Notes: generated by a model not told the origin, from the sequence alone. Shown: positions 22,416 through 33,690, numbered from the stretch's first letter. The stretch is DNA of 64,000 nt from an uncultured Tropicimonas sp. (GCA_947497945.1 CANMIP010000021.1:1-64000), one strand, 5' to 3'. Program-made: numbers and translations.

Positions 22416-23375
22416 TCAGTCGGTCCGCGCTTCCTTGCGGAAATGTACCTGGCCCGGCGAAACCGGGGACATCAGCAGCAGGACGAAGCCGGCGGCCGGT
22501 GTGCCGCTGGCGGCGAGCCAGGGGAGGTGCCCGTCCGTCTCGCCGACAGGTATTGTCCGGCAGAGGAACTGGGTGCGATCGGAGGTGCGCGCGAAGAAGG
22601 GCAGTCCAATTGTTATTTCGGGCTGGTAATGATCCTGTACGGAGCGGGCGAGCGCGGCGAGGGCAGAGGTGTCGCGAAAGCGCAGGCGGGAGTTCAGATC
22701 CTGTTGGACAGTGTCGCCGCGATCGATCATGCGCTGGCCCTGACGATTGGCGTAATGGATCCGACATTGCCGGTCGAGCGCGAAGAGCGCGGTGATTTCC
22801 GGCTCCATTCCTTCCCGCAAGATCTTGTTTTCAATAGACATATCCCCCAGGACCCGGGAGATTGCCAAGGCGTTCTGAAGCAGTGGCGAGAGCCGTTGCA
22901 GGAGCGAGACGAAGGGCTGCTCCAGCCGGTCGCGGTCCTTGCGACGGATATTGCCGCCGACCAATGTCAGGCGGGAATTCGAGCGCTCCAGAACCGAGAA
23001 ACCCCGTCCGATGATGTCTTCCTGCGGGCGGACCCAGTCATTGTAGAACTCGGTCTGTTCGAGGGCTTCGTCCGGGACAAGGTCACCGCCGCGCGTGGCC
23101 CTGCCGAGCGGCGCCTGGACATAGGCCGGGGCCCAGGCATTGCGCTTGCCATAGTAGGCGTCGAAACTGTCAACGAAAACAGGGTCATAGCCGTGATCCA
23201 TATGGCCGAGCGCCGTGTTCTTGTCGCTGTCATGCACAAGCAGATGCACACGGATACCGCCGGCAACTTCGGACAACTCGCGAAGAAACCAGTGCCATTG
23301 GCGGTGATCGAGAGCCGCGGCATTGGCAAAGGCGGAAAGGCGTTGGAAAGCCTTGTCTTCGGTCGAACTGGTCAT
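22416..23375 (-). CDS. LuxR-type regulator-like protein lacking the HTH domain
   Basis: A 319-residue protein similar in layout to the alphaproteobacterial autonomous LuxR-family regulators that have an N-terminal sensor part and a PAS-like middle ('ITALFALDRQCRIHYANRQGQRM', 'LRFRDTSALAALARSV'). These regulators normally end in a 60-residue helix-turn-helix. Here the protein stops at 'VHFRKEARTD' right after the PAS-like part, and only 10 bp separate its stop from the convergent DUF1330 gene, so no HTH is encoded in any frame. Either it is a truncated regulator or a sensor that works with a partner. Family placement is a moderate-confidence judgement; the absence of an HTH is seen. Confidence 0.5.
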   Translation of the reverse strand: MTSSTEDKAFQRLSAFANAAALDHRQWHWFLRELSEVAGGIRVHLLVHDSDKNTALGHMDHGYDPVFVDSFDAYYGKRNAWAPAYVQAPLGRATRGGDLVPDEALEQTEFYNDWVRPQEDIIGRGFSVLERSNSRLTLVGGNIRRKDRDRLEQPFVSLLQRLSPLLQNALAISRVLGDMSIENKILREGMEPEITALFALDRQCRIHYANRQGQRMIDRGDTVQQDLNSRLRFRDTSALAALARSVQDHYQPEITIGLPFFARTSDRTQFLCRTIPVGETDGHLPWLAASGTPAAGFVLLLMSPVSPGQVHFRKEARTD

Positions 23376-23483
23376 GGCAGGCGCGACTCGGGGGCAACTG
23401 AACGGAACAAACGTGACTATCCCGCCTATTAGCAGCTAGGAAAACAGATCTTCAAGATTTGTCTTTTGTTATCCTTAATCTGT

Positions 23484-23516
23484 GGCATTCCGCCTCGATT
23501 TTTGGGGCGGAATGCC
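23484..23516 (-). terminator. Stem-loop after typA
   Basis: Perfect 11-bp arms GGCATTCCGCC and GGCGGAATGCC with an 11-base loop, 22 bp beyond the typA stop. No strong T-run follows on the minus strand, so it may be an imperfect terminator or a transcript-stabilising hairpin ahead of the LuxR-like gene. Confidence 0.5.
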
Positions 23517-23538
23517 GGGGCTACTGTCGCTTCCCGCG

Positions 23539-25356
23539 TCAGGTCAGTGCCTTGGCCCGCCGCTTGCGCTCATGCGGGTCGAGATACCGTTTGCGCAGGC
23601 GGATCGCGTTGGGCGTGACCTCGACCAGCTCGTCATCGTCGATATAGGCGATGGCTTCTTCGAGGCTCATGATAACAGGTGTTGTCAGCCGGACCGCGTC
23701 GTCGGTCCCGGAGGCGCGCACATTGGTCAGCTTCTTGCCCTTGAGCGGGTTCACCTCGAGATCGTTTTCCCGGCTGTGTTCGCCGATGATCATGCCTTGG
23801 TAGATCGGCTCCTGGGCCGGAATGAACATGCGGCCGCGTTCTTCGAGGTTCCACAACGCGTAGGCGACCGAGACGCCCTGTTCCATGGAGATCAGCACGC
23901 CGGCGCGGCGCCCGGGGATAGGGCCCTTGTGCGGCGCCCAGGTGAAGAAGACACGGTTGAGCACGCCAGTGCCGCGCGTGTCGGTCAGGAACTCGCCGTA
24001 ATAGCCGATCAGGCCGCGAGAGGGGACATGGGCAATGATGCGGGTCTTGCCGCCATTCTGGCGCATGTCGACCATCTCGCCCTTGCGCACACCGGTCAGT
24101 TTCTCGATCACCGCACCGGAATACTCGTCATCCACATCAATGGTGACCTCTTCCACGGGTTCCATCGTGACGCCGTCTTCCTCGCGCAGCAGCACGCGCG
24201 GGCGGGAGATGGAGAGCTCGAAACCCTCGCGGCGCATGTTCTCGATGAGCACGCCCATCTGAAGCTCGCCCCGTCCGGCCACGTCGAAGGCCTCGCCGCC
24301 GGGCGTGTCGGTGACGCGGATGGCGACATTGGTCTCGGCTTCCTTCATCAGCCGCTCGCGGATGACGCGGGACTGCACCTTCTTGCCGTCGCGCCCGGCC
24401 AGCGGCGAGTCGTTGATGCCGAAGGTCACGGAGATGGTCGGCGGGTCGATCGGCTGGGCCGGGAGCGGATCTTCGACGGCAAGCGCGCAGATCGTGTCGG
24501 CGACGGTGGCCTTGGCCATCCCGGCCAGGGTCACGATGTCGCCGGCCTGGGCTTCGTCGATCTCCTGCATCGCGAGGCCACGGAAGGCCTGGATCTTGGA
24601 GACCCGGAACTGCTCGATCTTCTGGCCGATGCGGGAAAGGCCCTGCACCGTTGCGCCGACCTTGAGACGGCCGCTTTCGACGCGGCCGGTCAGCGTGCGC
24701 CCGATGAAGGGGTCCGAGCCGAGCGTGGTGGCCAGCATGCGGAAATCGTCATCCATGCGCTTGAGCTGCTTTGGCGGGTGGACATGGTTGACGACAAGCT
24801 GGAACAGCGCGTCGAGATCCTTGCGGGGACCGTCAAGCTCGGTATCGGCCCAGCCGGAGCGGCCGGAGGCGTAGAGATGGGGGAAGTCGAGCTGGTCCTC
24901 ATTGGCGTCGAGGCTGGAGAAGAGGTCGAACACCTCGTCCAGGGCGCGGTCCGGTTCAGCATCGGGCTTGTCGACCTTGTTGAGCACCACGATGGGGCGC
25001 AGGCCGAGGGCGAGCGCCTTGGAGGTGACGAACTTGGTCTGCGGCATCGGGCCTTCGGCGGCATCGACGAGCAGGACGACGCCGTCGACCATGCTCAGGA
25101 TCCGCTCGACCTCTCCGCCGAAATCGGCGTGGCCGGGCGTATCGACGATATTGATCCGCTTGCCGTTCCATTCGACCGAGGTCGGCTTGGCGAAGATGGT
25201 GATGCCGCGTTCGCGTTCGAGGTCGTTGCTGTCCATGGCGCGTTCGGCCACGGCCTGGTTGGCACGAAAGGCGCCGGACTGCTTGAGCAGCTCGTCGACG
25301 AGGGTTGTCTTGCCATGGTCCACGTGGGCGATGATGGCGATATTGCGAAGGTCCAT
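23539..25356 (-). CDS. typA: Ribosome-associated GTPase TypA/BipA
   Basis: A 605-residue translational GTPase of the EF-G/LepA superfamily that binds the ribosome and helps assembly or stress adaptation. G1 is '[10 protein letters not shown]', G2 region '[11 protein letters not shown]', G3 '[10 protein letters not shown]', G4 'NKVDKPDA'. Domains II, III and V follow, and the TypA-specific C-terminal domain carries '[19 protein letters not shown]' and '[21 protein letters not shown]'. The length and start ('[15 protein letters not shown]') match the family. The 342-bp gap upstream leaves room for its own promoter. Confidence 0.5.
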   Translation of the reverse strand: MDLRNIAIIAHVDHGKTTLVDELLKQSGAFRANQAVAERAMDSNDLERERGITIFAKPTSVEWNGKRINIVDTPGHADFGGEVERILSMVDGVVLLVDAAEGPMPQTKFVTSKALALGLRPIVVLNKVDKPDAEPDRALDEVFDLFSSLDANEDQLDFPHLYASGRSGWADTELDGPRKDLDALFQLVVNHVHPPKQLKRMDDDFRMLATTLGSDPFIGRTLTGRVESGRLKVGATVQGLSRIGQKIEQFRVSKIQAFRGLAMQEIDEAQAGDIVTLAGMAKATVADTICALAVEDPLPAQPIDPPTISVTFGINDSPLAGRDGKKVQSRVIRERLMKEAETNVAIRVTDTPGGEAFDVAGRGELQMGVLIENMRREGFELSISRPRVLLREEDGVTMEPVEEVTIDVDDEYSGAVIEKLTGVRKGEMVDMRQNGGKTRIIAHVPSRGLIGYYGEFLTDTRGTGVLNRVFFTWAPHKGPIPGRRAGVLISMEQGVSVAYALWNLEERGRMFIPAQEPIYQGMIIGEHSRENDLEVNPLKGKKLTNVRASGTDDAVRLTTPVIMSLEEAIAYIDDDELVEVTPNAIRLRKRYLDPHERKRRAKALT

Positions 25357-25698
25357 TGGGGTGTCCTTGAAATGTTGCCGCGTCGGTAACGTGGGAGCGG
25401 GCGAAAGGCTAGGGGAAAGGCAGGGATCGTCGGGATCTGTTGGTATTCTGTTGGTAGATTGTGCGCCTTGCGGCGCGTTGGGCTTGCGCGCTGTCGCGCG
25501 GATTGGCGTCGGAACTCACCAAAGCGCAGACCCAACGGAGCCGTCCACCCCTGATCCTTGCCTGACAGACCGCTGCCCGCCGCTCAAGCAAAATGGCGGT
25601 TTCCACGGCTGCGCCGCGGAGCCTCCGCAATTTCGCTTGCGCGTCGGTCCTCGGCCCGTCCGTCCGGGCTCAGGCGAGGACGGCTCCGAAGCGCAGGC
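25357..25698. other. Intergenic region between typA and tyrS with inverted repeats
   Basis: No gene is supported. The stretch holds short GC-rich hairpins (TGCGCC-TTGC-GGCGCG near 25467) and a separated 10-bp inverted repeat, GGAGCCGTCC at 25537-25546 and GGACGGCTCC at 25678-25687. It must contain the typA promoter and the end of the tyrS transcript. Confidence 0.5.
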
Positions 25699-26952
25699 TC
25701 AGTTGGCCAGAACGACCAGGGCGTGGCGCTTCTTGCCGGCCGACAGCTTGATCGGGGAGGCGAGGGCCGCCGCATCGATCATCAGGCCGGTGTCGGTGAG
25801 GGGGGCGTCGTCGAGCCTTGCACCATTGTCGGCGATGAGGCGCTTGGCCTCCTTGCCCGATTTGGCAAGCCCGGTGCGGGTGATGAGCTGGACGATGGAG
25901 ATGCCATCGCCGATCTCGTCGGCCGTCAGTTCAAGGGTCGGCAGATCGTCGCCGACGCCACCCTTTTCGAACACTTCGCGGGCGGTGGCTGCGGCCGCGG
26001 CCGCGGCGTCTGCCCCGTGCAGGAGAGTTGTGACCTCGTTGGCGAGGCGAATCTTGGCCTCGTTGATCTCGGAACCCTCGAGCGCGCCGAGGCGCTCGCA
26101 TTCCTCGATCGGCAGCTCGGTGTAGAGCTTGAGGAAGCGGCCGGTATCGGCATCGGTCGTGTTGCGCCAGAACTGCCAGAACTCGTAGGGCGAGAGCATC
26201 TCCGGGTTGAGCCAGACCGCGCCGGAGAGCGATTTGCCCATCTTCTTGCCGTCCGATGTGGTCAGCAGCGGCGAGGTGAGGCCGTAGATCTCGTTCTCCA
26301 GCACACGGCGCGTGAGGTCGATGCCGTTGACGATATTGCCCCACTGGTCCGAGCCGCCCATCTGCAGCGCGCAGCCATAGCGGCGGTTCAGCTCGAGGAA
26401 ATCATAGGCCTGCAGGATCATGTAGTTGAATTCGAGGAAGGAGAGCGACTGTTCGCGGTCGAGCCGGGACTTGACGCTTTCGAAGCTCAGCATCCGGTTG
26501 ACCGAGAAATGCCGGCCGATATCACGCAGGAAATCGAGGTAGTTGAGCTCGTCCAGCCATTCGGCATTGTTGATCATCAGCGCGCCTGTGGGCGTGTCGT
26601 CATAGGAGACATAGGCCGAGAAGACCTGCTTGATGCCGGCGATATTGTCGTCGATCTGCTCCGGCGTCAGCAGCGGGCGCTCGTCGGCGCGGAAGGAGGG
26701 GTCGCCCACCTTGGTCGTGCCGCCGCCCATCAGCGTGATCGGCTTGTGGCCGGTCTTCTGCAACCAGCGCAGCATCATGATCTGGATCAGCGAGCCGACA
26801 TGGAGCGATTTGGCCGTTGCGTCGAAGCCGATATAGGCCGGGACCACGCCGTTCACCATGGCTTCGTCCAGGCCCTGCATGTCGGTGCAGTCGGCCATGA
26901 AGCCGCGTTCGATCATGACACGGATGAAGTCGGATTTCGGGTGGTAGGTCAT
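25699..26952 (-). CDS. tyrS: Tyrosine--tRNA ligase
   Basis: A 417-residue class I synthetase that charges tRNA-Tyr. The HIGH-like motif is 'SLHVGSL' and the KMSKS-like motif is '[11 protein letters not shown]'; '[15 protein letters not shown]' is the tyrosine-binding region. The C-terminal S4-like RNA-binding domain ends with '[10 protein letters not shown]'. The ATG at 26952 ('[18 protein letters not shown]') is used, since the ORF-track extension overlaps the divergent anmK gene and has no family-like sequence. The ribosome binding site is weak. Confidence 0.5.
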   Translation of the reverse strand: MTYHPKSDFIRVMIERGFMADCTDMQGLDEAMVNGVVPAYIGFDATAKSLHVGSLIQIMMLRWLQKTGHKPITLMGGGTTKVGDPSFRADERPLLTPEQIDDNIAGIKQVFSAYVSYDDTPTGALMINNAEWLDELNYLDFLRDIGRHFSVNRMLSFESVKSRLDREQSLSFLEFNYMILQAYDFLELNRRYGCALQMGGSDQWGNIVNGIDLTRRVLENEIYGLTSPLLTTSDGKKMGKSLSGAVWLNPEMLSPYEFWQFWRNTTDADTGRFLKLYTELPIEECERLGALEGSEINEAKIRLANEVTTLLHGADAAAAAAATAREVFEKGGVGDDLPTLELTADEIGDGISIVQLITRTGLAKSGKEAKRLIADNGARLDDAPLTDTGLMIDAAALASPIKLSAGKKRHALVVLAN

Positions 26953-27023
26953 GCGGCTTTCGGTCCATTCTCGGGCTAGCGAATGGCGCCTGTCTAGCGG
27001 TGCCGGCGGGTGAGGGAAAGAGC

Positions 27024-28124
27024 ATGTTGAAAGAGGGCGCGGTTCGGGTGTTGGGGGTGATGTCGGGGACATCGCTCGACGGCGTCGATGCGGCGGTAAT
27101 CGAGACCGACGGCAAGACAATCAGCGGTTTCGGCGAGAGCGGCTATCGTGGCTACAGCGAGGCCGAGCGCGGGCTCTTGCGTGCGGCATTGGGGGCCTGG
27201 CCCGGCGAGGCCGGCGTGGCCGAGGCCGCGGTACTGGTCGAACAGGCACATGCAGAGTTGATGGCGGGCTTCTCGGATGTGGGTCTCGCGGGGTTTCATG
27301 GCCAGACGCTGGCGCATGAGCCGGCCGGGCGCGGGACGCATCAGGCCGGCGACGGCCGCGTCCTGGCCGAGGCGCTCGGGCTGCCGGTCGTCTGGGATTT
27401 CCGCTCGGCGGATGTGCAGCTGGGCGGGCAGGGCGCGCCGCTGGCCCCGGCCTATCATTTCGCGCTGGCGAAGTGGATCGGGGCGGAGCGGCCGCTGGCG
27501 TTTCTCAATCTTGGCGGGGTCGGGAACGTGACATGGGTCGATCCTTCGCGGGCAGCCCCGGAGGAGCCGGAGGCCTTGATGGCCTTCGATACGGGGCCGG
27601 CCAATGCGCCGATCAACGATCTGCTGCAGGCGCGCCGGGGCCTGGCCTTTGACGAGGGCGGCGCATTGGCGGCGGAGGGGACGGTCTCGGCGGAGATTCT
27701 CGACCGGTTCGCCAGCCATGGCTACTTTCTGAAATACCCGCCGAAATCACTGGATCGGGACGATTTTTCCGGACTTCTGGAACAGGTTGCCGCGCTGTCG
27801 GACGCGGATGCGGCGGCGACGCTGACCGCGGCGGCGGCGGTTTCCGTGGTCCGCGCGGCGGAGTTCTTTCCGACCCCGGTCGAGCGGTTGCTCGTGACCG
27901 GCGGCGGGCGGCTCAACCCGGTGCTGATGGCGATGCTCTCGGAAGGGATGGGCTGTGCGGTCGAACCGGTCGAGGCGGTCGGGCTCGATGGCGACATGCT
28001 TGAGGCACAGGCCTTCGCCTTCCTCGCCATGCGCGTTGCGCGCGGCTTGCCGACATCCTTTCCGTCGACAACCGGTGTCGCGGCGGCGGTGGGCGGCGGG
28101 GAGATCAGCCGGCCCGGGGGATAG
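27024..28124 (+). CDS. anmK: Anhydro-N-acetylmuramic acid kinase
   Basis: A 366-residue sugar kinase that phosphorylates and opens 1,6-anhydro-MurNAc to MurNAc-6-phosphate in cell-wall recycling. The signature '[17 protein letters not shown]' is at the N-terminus; other conserved parts are '[11 protein letters not shown]', '[11 protein letters not shown]', '[12 protein letters not shown]' and '[14 protein letters not shown]'. The ATG at 27024 follows GAGGGAAAG and gives the standard length; the ORF-track GTG at 27000 has no ribosome binding site. It is divergent from tyrS, an arrangement common in this group. Confidence 0.5.
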   Translation: MLKEGAVRVLGVMSGTSLDGVDAAVIETDGKTISGFGESGYRGYSEAERGLLRAALGAWPGEAGVAEAAVLVEQAHAELMAGFSDVGLAGFHGQTLAHEPAGRGTHQAGDGRVLAEALGLPVVWDFRSADVQLGGQGAPLAPAYHFALAKWIGAERPLAFLNLGGVGNVTWVDPSRAAPEEPEALMAFDTGPANAPINDLLQARRGLAFDEGGALAAEGTVSAEILDRFASHGYFLKYPPKSLDRDDFSGLLEQVAALSDADAAATLTAAAAVSVVRAAEFFPTPVERLLVTGGGRLNPVLMAMLSEGMGCAVEPVEAVGLDGDMLEAQAFAFLAMRVARGLPTSFPSTTGVAAAVGGGEISRPGG

Positions 28125-28241
28125 GCGCCTGGAGCCGGCAGGGGGCGTCGGGGCGGAGCAGCGGTTCGCCCGGGCTCAAACCGAAGGCGCCGGGCGTGTT
28201 CACGAGCGCAGCGATCGGCCGGTTCGTGCGCAGGCCAGGCG

Positions 28242-28673
28242 TCAGTCCGCCCCGCACGGGATATCGAAATCGGGCGGGGCCAGCGTGTAGCCGTCAAAGG
28301 AGAAGCCCGGCGAAACCGTGCAGCCGACAAGCGCCCAGTCGCCGGTGGGGCGGGCGCTTTGCCAGCGATCCTTCGGCACGATGATCTGGGGGCATTGGCT
28401 GGCGGCGAGATTGGGGCCGAGGCGATGTTCGCGGGCGGGGCCGGCTTCGGTTTCGCTGATGGCAATCACCAGCGGGTCGCCGGCGTAGAAATGCCAGATC
28501 TCCGTCGCGTCCACCTTGTGCCAATGGCTCCGCTGGCCGCGTTCGAGAAGATAGTAGATGGAGGTGCCTGCGGGGCGCCCGGTCGCGGGATCCTCGATCC
28601 AAGTCTGGCGGTACCAACCTCCCTCGGGATGTCTTTCAAGGCGGAGTTGGGAGATGATCTGAGCAGGGAACAT
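28242..28673 (-). CDS. DUF985-type cupin domain protein
   Basis: A 143-residue single-domain cupin of the DUF985 family. It has the typical start 'LRLERHPEGGWYRQTW', the barrel strand pair 'TSIYYLLERGQRSHWHKVDATEIWHFYAGDPL' with likely metal-binding His/Glu residues, and the end 'LVGCTVSPGFSFDGYTLA'. The substrate is unknown. It lies 55 bp downstream of the nudix gene in the same direction and converges with anmK. Confidence 0.5.
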   Translation of the reverse strand: MFPAQIISQLRLERHPEGGWYRQTWIEDPATGRPAGTSIYYLLERGQRSHWHKVDATEIWHFYAGDPLVIAISETEAGPAREHRLGPNLAASQCPQIIVPKDRWQSARPTGDWALVGCTVSPGFSFDGYTLAPPDFDIPCGAD

Positions 28674-28728
28674 CGATAGTTTCCATTAAAACAAATTGTT
28701 ATAGGTCGTTCTTCAAGCGAGGATCTCG

Positions 28729-29274
28729 TCAGAGAAGGGTCTTGAGGCGAAGCAGGCCAAGGGCGGCGAGCGAGGTCGTGTCGACCATGCGGCCGTCCTC
28801 GATCATCTCCAGCACTTGGGCGAGCGGGAAAGCAGCGGTTTCCATGTCCTGTTCGGCATGGTCGCGTTTGAGCGTGCCCGGGGTCAGCTCGGTGGCGAGG
28901 AAGAGGTTGTAGCCCTGGCTGCAATAGCCCGGCGCCTGGTGATACCGGCCAATATGGAGGAGCTTGCCGGCGCGAAAGCCGGTCTCCTCTTCAAGTTCGC
29001 CATTCGCGAGATCAACCGGATCCGCGTCGGGTTGTCCCTCCCAGGCGCCTTGCGGCACTTCCCAGAAGCGGCCCTGGACCGGGTAGCGATATTGGCGCAC
29101 GAGCTGGAGGCGGCCATCCGCATGCAGCGGCACGATGACGGCGAAATCCCCCTTGTCGACGACGGAGAAGGTCCCTTCGCTGCCATCCGGGAAGCGAACG
29201 GCATCCTCGCGCACATGCATCCACCGGCTGCGATAGGCCGTGCGGGTCGAAAGCTGGTCTATGGTTCCGGTCAT
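28729..29274 (-). CDS. NUDIX hydrolase
   Basis: A 181-residue nucleoside-diphosphate-X hydrolase, ADP-ribose-pyrophosphatase-like. The Nudix box is readable as 'GAWEGQPDADPVDLANGELEEETGF' in spirit, with the catalytic 'ELEEETG' core, and 'VRQYRYPVQGRFWEVPQG' just before it as in ADP-ribose/UDP-sugar hydrolases. The ATG at 29274 ('MTGTIDQLST') is chosen because the longer ORF-track start runs into the eno terminator. It follows eno on the same strand but behind a hairpin. Confidence 0.5.
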   Translation of the reverse strand: MTGTIDQLSTRTAYRSRWMHVREDAVRFPDGSEGTFSVVDKGDFAVIVPLHADGRLQLVRQYRYPVQGRFWEVPQGAWEGQPDADPVDLANGELEEETGFRAGKLLHIGRYHQAPGYCSQGYNLFLATELTPGTLKRDHAEQDMETAAFPLAQVLEMIEDGRMVDTTSLAALGLLRLKTLL

Positions 29275-29326
29275 CCTGGCCCCTCTTCCAGAATGCGGCA
29301 GCGTATACGGGCGCTGCGCAAGGGAA

Positions 29327-29353
29327 GGGCCCGCCCGCTTTGCGGACGGGCCC
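29327..29353 (-). terminator. Hairpin after eno
   Basis: Twelve-bp arms GGGCCCGTCCGC and GCGGGCGGGCCC (minus strand, one G-U pair) with a three-base loop, followed by TTCCCTT. It sits 23 bp past the eno stop and probably ends the eno transcript. Confidence 0.5.
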
Positions 29354-29376
29354 ATATTTTCAAGCGGTTGTGGCGC

Positions 29377-30693
<1,317 letters not shown>

Positions 30694-31569
30694 CTACCCT
30701 TGATGGGCCTGTGAGAAAAGTGCGCGTTCCCGCGCAAGTGTGTAGAGACCGGAAGCGATGATGAGGCTCGCTCCGGCAAGGGTTAAACTGTCGGGGCGTT
30801 CGCCGAGAAAGATCACGGCAAGCGCAAGTGCGAAAACGAGGCGCGAATAGCGGAAGGGCGCGATGGCCGAGACATCGGACATGCGCAGGGATTCGACGAC
30901 GACGAAATAGCCGGTGACACCCAGGATGACGATCGCGAAGAGAGGCGCCATAGCAGTGTCGGGCACGGCGACGAACCCGCCCGATGTGGCCACCATCGTG
31001 ACGGCAAGCAGCGTCATCATGATATAGCCCCATTGCGCGATCTGGATCGTGCTCATGCTCCTCGGCGCGATCCGGGTTGTGAGATCCCGCATCCCGAAGG
31101 CAAAGACGGCCATCACGGCGTAGAGCGAATCCGGTTCGAACCCGTCCGTGCCGGGGCGCACGATCAGCAGCATTCCCAGGAAGCCCACCGAAATGGCGGT
31201 CCAGCGGCGCCAGCCGACGGTTTCGCCCAGAACGAGCGCGGCCATCATCGTGACGATCAGCGGCAGCGCCTGCAGGATCGAGGCGGCGGAGGTCATTTCC
31301 GTCCGCGCGAGGGCGGTGACGAAGCCGAAGGTTGCGATGATCTCGGAGATATTGCGCAGCAGGATCGCGGGATGCAGCAGGTCGCCCGGAAACAGGGGCT
31401 GCCGTTTCGCCGTGACCAGCCAGCCATAGAACAGTGTGCCGAAGACGCCCATCACGAGGAGGATTTCACCGGTCGGAACGGTAACGGATGTCTGCTTGAT
31501 GAACAGATCCTGGACAGCGAAGATGCCCATCGAGACGATCATCAGAACCGCTCCGCGAAGGTTGTTCAT
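30694..31569 (-). CDS. DMT superfamily (EamA) transporter
   Basis: A 291-residue inner-membrane protein with about ten hydrophobic segments in two EamA repeats ('GAVLMIVSMGIFAVQDLFIKQ' starts the first, 'ADSLYAVMAVFAFGMRDL'-like segment the second). 'SAASILQALPLIVTMMAALVLGE' and 'IAPFRYSRLVFALALAVIFLGERPD' are typical paired helices. Such proteins export or import small metabolites; the substrate cannot be guessed. It precedes eno on the same strand, and no terminator separates the two. Confidence 0.5.
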   Translation of the reverse strand: MNNLRGAVLMIVSMGIFAVQDLFIKQTSVTVPTGEILLVMGVFGTLFYGWLVTAKRQPLFPGDLLHPAILLRNISEIIATFGFVTALARTEMTSAASILQALPLIVTMMAALVLGETVGWRRWTAISVGFLGMLLIVRPGTDGFEPDSLYAVMAVFAFGMRDLTTRIAPRSMSTIQIAQWGYIMMTLLAVTMVATSGGFVAVPDTAMAPLFAIVILGVTGYFVVVESLRMSDVSAIAPFRYSRLVFALALAVIFLGERPDSLTLAGASLIIASGLYTLARERALFSQAHQG

Positions 31570-31986
31570 TCAGGAAATCCGGGCCTAAAGGCTGTTGAAA
31601 CCGCGTTTGTGCCCCGTCTAGCCCGGTTTTGGGGCGATAACAAAGCGCCAATCCGCCGCTACCCCTGAAAACCCGCAATGCGCAAAATGCAATCATTGCG
31701 CTCTTGAACCGCGAGACGGCGGAAGCGTGACGGGGCTTCGGACCCCGCGCCGCCACGGGCGCAAGATACCGGTCAAAGGCATGTCTGGCAGTGCGGTCAT
31801 GATGGCGGTCTTCATCGCGATCCGTGCTGGCGGAGAGGGTCGCGGCGCCCTGCCTCGCGGCCTATTCGGCGCAAAGGTTGCCCGACAGAGTCCGGTCTGG
31901 TCGCAAGATGTCGGGGTCGAGGCGATTCATATCGATGAATCAACGGGCTATAGCTGCTTTACGCCGGCCCGTTTCGACGGCGAGGC
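31570..31986. other. Intergenic stretch without a supported gene
   Basis: Between fur and the EamA transporter. An 87-codon plus-strand frame (31727-31990) is open, but it overlaps the 3' end of fur and shows no family pattern, so I do not call it. A small palindrome with arms GATTCAT and ATGAATC lies at 31925-31942, 45 bp past the fur stop. Nothing else is seen. Confidence 0.5.
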
Positions 31987-32400
31987 CTAACTGCGGCGGC
32001 GCGGCACACCGTAAAGTTCGAGCTTGTGTCCCTTGAGGTCATAGCCGAGCCGCTCGGCGATCTTCTCCTGCAGCGCTTCGATCTCGGGATCGCAGAATTC
32101 GATCACCTCGCCGCTGTTGATATCGATCAGGTGGTCGTGATGCTCGCGATCGGCATCCTCGTAGCGCGCACGCCCGTCGCCGAATTCCAGCCGGTCGATG
32201 ATCCCGGCCTCCTCGAAGAGCTTGACGGTCCGGTAGACGGTGGCGATGGAGATCTTCGGGTCCTGCGCGGAGGCGCGGTTGTAGAGCTCTTCCACATCGG
32301 GATGATCCGACGAAGCGCCCAGCACCTCGGCAATCACCCGCCTCTGGCCCGTCATCCGCAGCCCCTTCTCCTCGAGGCGCTCCAATATTGTCTTGCTCAT
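31987..32400 (-). CDS. fur: Ferric/manganese uptake regulator (Fur/Mur family)
   Basis: A 137-residue metal-dependent repressor. The winged-helix part has 'LRMTGQRRVIAEVL', 'DVEELYNRASAQDPKISIATVYRTVKLFEEAGI', and the metal-binding region has 'EHHDHLIDINSGEVIEF'. The CxxC structural zinc motifs of E. coli Fur are missing; only one Cys ('EFCDPE') remains, as in many alphaproteobacterial Fur/Mur proteins, which sense manganese more than iron. Whether this one is Fur or Mur cannot be decided without the regulon. Start at 32400 is standard. Confidence 0.5.
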   Translation of the reverse strand: MSKTILERLEEKGLRMTGQRRVIAEVLGASSDHPDVEELYNRASAQDPKISIATVYRTVKLFEEAGIIDRLEFGDGRARYEDADREHHDHLIDINSGEVIEFCDPEIEALQEKIAERLGYDLKGHKLELYGVPRRRS

Positions 32401-32469
32401 CTCGATCGTCCTTGCCCTTGGGCGCGCAGGTTAGCGGATCGAATGGCGGGGGGAAAGCCGTCAGCGCCC

Positions 32470-33351
32470 CTATTCGGGCGGGCGGAAGAGCCCGCGGAAG
32501 CGGTTGCCGCGCATATGGTAGAGCGCGCTGCTGTAATCCGTCTCGCCGGCGTCGAAGAGCAGTTCCATTGCCAGCCGCCGCCCGCGATAGCGCAGCTCGA
32601 ACCCGAGCGCGGAGGCTTCTTCGGGAGGAAGCTCGAACCGCTCCTGGTCATCGGTCAGCCTCTCCTCGACCACCGAGACGGCGCCGGTCGGGGCGAGCCG
32701 GATGCCGTCATTGATCATGGCCGGAAGCGCGATCAGGTTCAGCCCGTCGATCGGGCGGGACAGGAAGTGGAAGCGCAGCGCCAGCCGGGTCATCGAGACG
32801 CGACCGGGCATGTGCAGTCCCGGGCAGTCGACCGGTCCGATCCGGCCCAGACGCACCAGCATGCGCCGCCGCAACATGTTGCGCGGCACACCACGATTCG
32901 AGACCAGCCAGGAATCGACCGCCGCGATCAGGGCCTCGCTCATCATTTCCCGCGCCGCCGCCGTCAGCGACAACTCGCCGAGAGAGGCCATCTCGTCGGA
33001 GATGTCGGGCGGCGGCGCGGCAGGCTCGACCTGCGGCGCGCGGCGCATCGTCCCGGGCGCGCTGTCGGTGCTGGAAGGCGGTGGTTTGCTCCGGCTGCGC
33101 TTTGGGGCCGGGGCAGGATCGTGGCCGGCCTCCCTGGGCGGTGGAGGGGGCGGCGCGTATATGTCGATATCCGCCTTCAGGTTGTCATGCAGCGCATTGA
33201 TATGGCGCATGATTTCTAGAGACCCGTTCGCTCCGGAATCCGGATGGTAGCGGCGCGCGAGCTGCCGGTAGACCCGGCGCAGCTCGGCCGCAGTGAGGCC
33301 GGGAACAAGCCCGAGTTCCTGCGCCCCCGGCAAGTGGTCGAGCCGCTGCAT
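32470..33351 (-). CDS. J-domain protein
   Basis: A 293-residue protein with a short J-like domain at the N-terminus ('LGLVPGLTAAELRRVYRQLARRYHPDSGANGSLEIMRHINALHDNLK'), including the His-Pro-Asp that stimulates DnaK. A Pro/Ser-rich linker (about 68-105) follows, then an unrecognised 185-residue C-terminal domain with 'GVPRNMLRRRMLVRLGRIGPVDCPGLHMPGR'. This is not DnaJ itself (no zinc-finger or CTD repeats). The ATG at 33351 is preferred to the TTG at 33375. The client is unknown. Confidence 0.5.
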   Translation of the reverse strand: MQRLDHLPGAQELGLVPGLTAAELRRVYRQLARRYHPDSGANGSLEIMRHINALHDNLKADIDIYAPPPPPPREAGHDPAPAPKRSRSKPPPSSTDSAPGTMRRAPQVEPAAPPPDISDEMASLGELSLTAAAREMMSEALIAAVDSWLVSNRGVPRNMLRRRMLVRLGRIGPVDCPGLHMPGRVSMTRLALRFHFLSRPIDGLNLIALPAMINDGIRLAPTGAVSVVEERLTDDQERFELPPEEASALGFELRYRGRRLAMELLFDAGETDYSSALYHMRGNRFRGLFRPPE

Positions 33352-33493
33352 CACACCAGCCTCGGTCGGGCGCAAACAGGGATGGGGGGGGCAAACAGCA
33401 CGTCGAAACTCCGGGAAATCACTTGGGATAACGGGAGTTCTTCCACGTGGTGGCTCTCTGGCCGTGTTCTGGAGTCTCGCGGCGGATCTGGGC

Positions 33494-33524
33494 GAAAAAA
33501 AGGAGCGGCTGGGGCCGAGGCCCC
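33494..33524 (-). terminator. Possible terminator downstream of the MoxR gene
   Basis: On the minus strand GGGGCC-TC-GGCCCC is followed by AGCCGCTCC and a run of seven T. It is about 310 bp beyond the MoxR stop, so the assignment is uncertain. The rest of 33352-33831 holds a degenerate repeat copy (33605-33690) and no gene. Confidence 0.5.
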
Positions 33525-33604
33525 GCGCGAATCTGGCCTATTCAGAAAAGTTTAACGGTTGCCCCGCTTGCCGGTGGACGGCATCGAGCCGGTTGCTTTC
33601 CTTG

Positions 33605-33690
33605 GGGGAGCGTCCATGAGTACGGCTTCAAGGCCGCCGTGGCAGCCGGGCGCAGCGCTTTGATCTTCTTCGGACCCGTCTGGGGAATAA
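33605..33690 (+). repeat. Intergenic repeat family, copy B
   Basis: Shares AAGGCCGCCGTGGCAGC and GCGCTTTGATCTTCTTCGGA with copy D at 58.4 kb, preceded by GGGAGCG and a TACGG block in the same order. Shorter and more diverged than copies C and D. Confidence 0.5.

Noticed and set aside
31727-31990. 87-codon plus-strand frame between the EamA gene and fur
   Set aside because: No ribosome binding site, overlaps the fur 3' end, no recognisable pattern.
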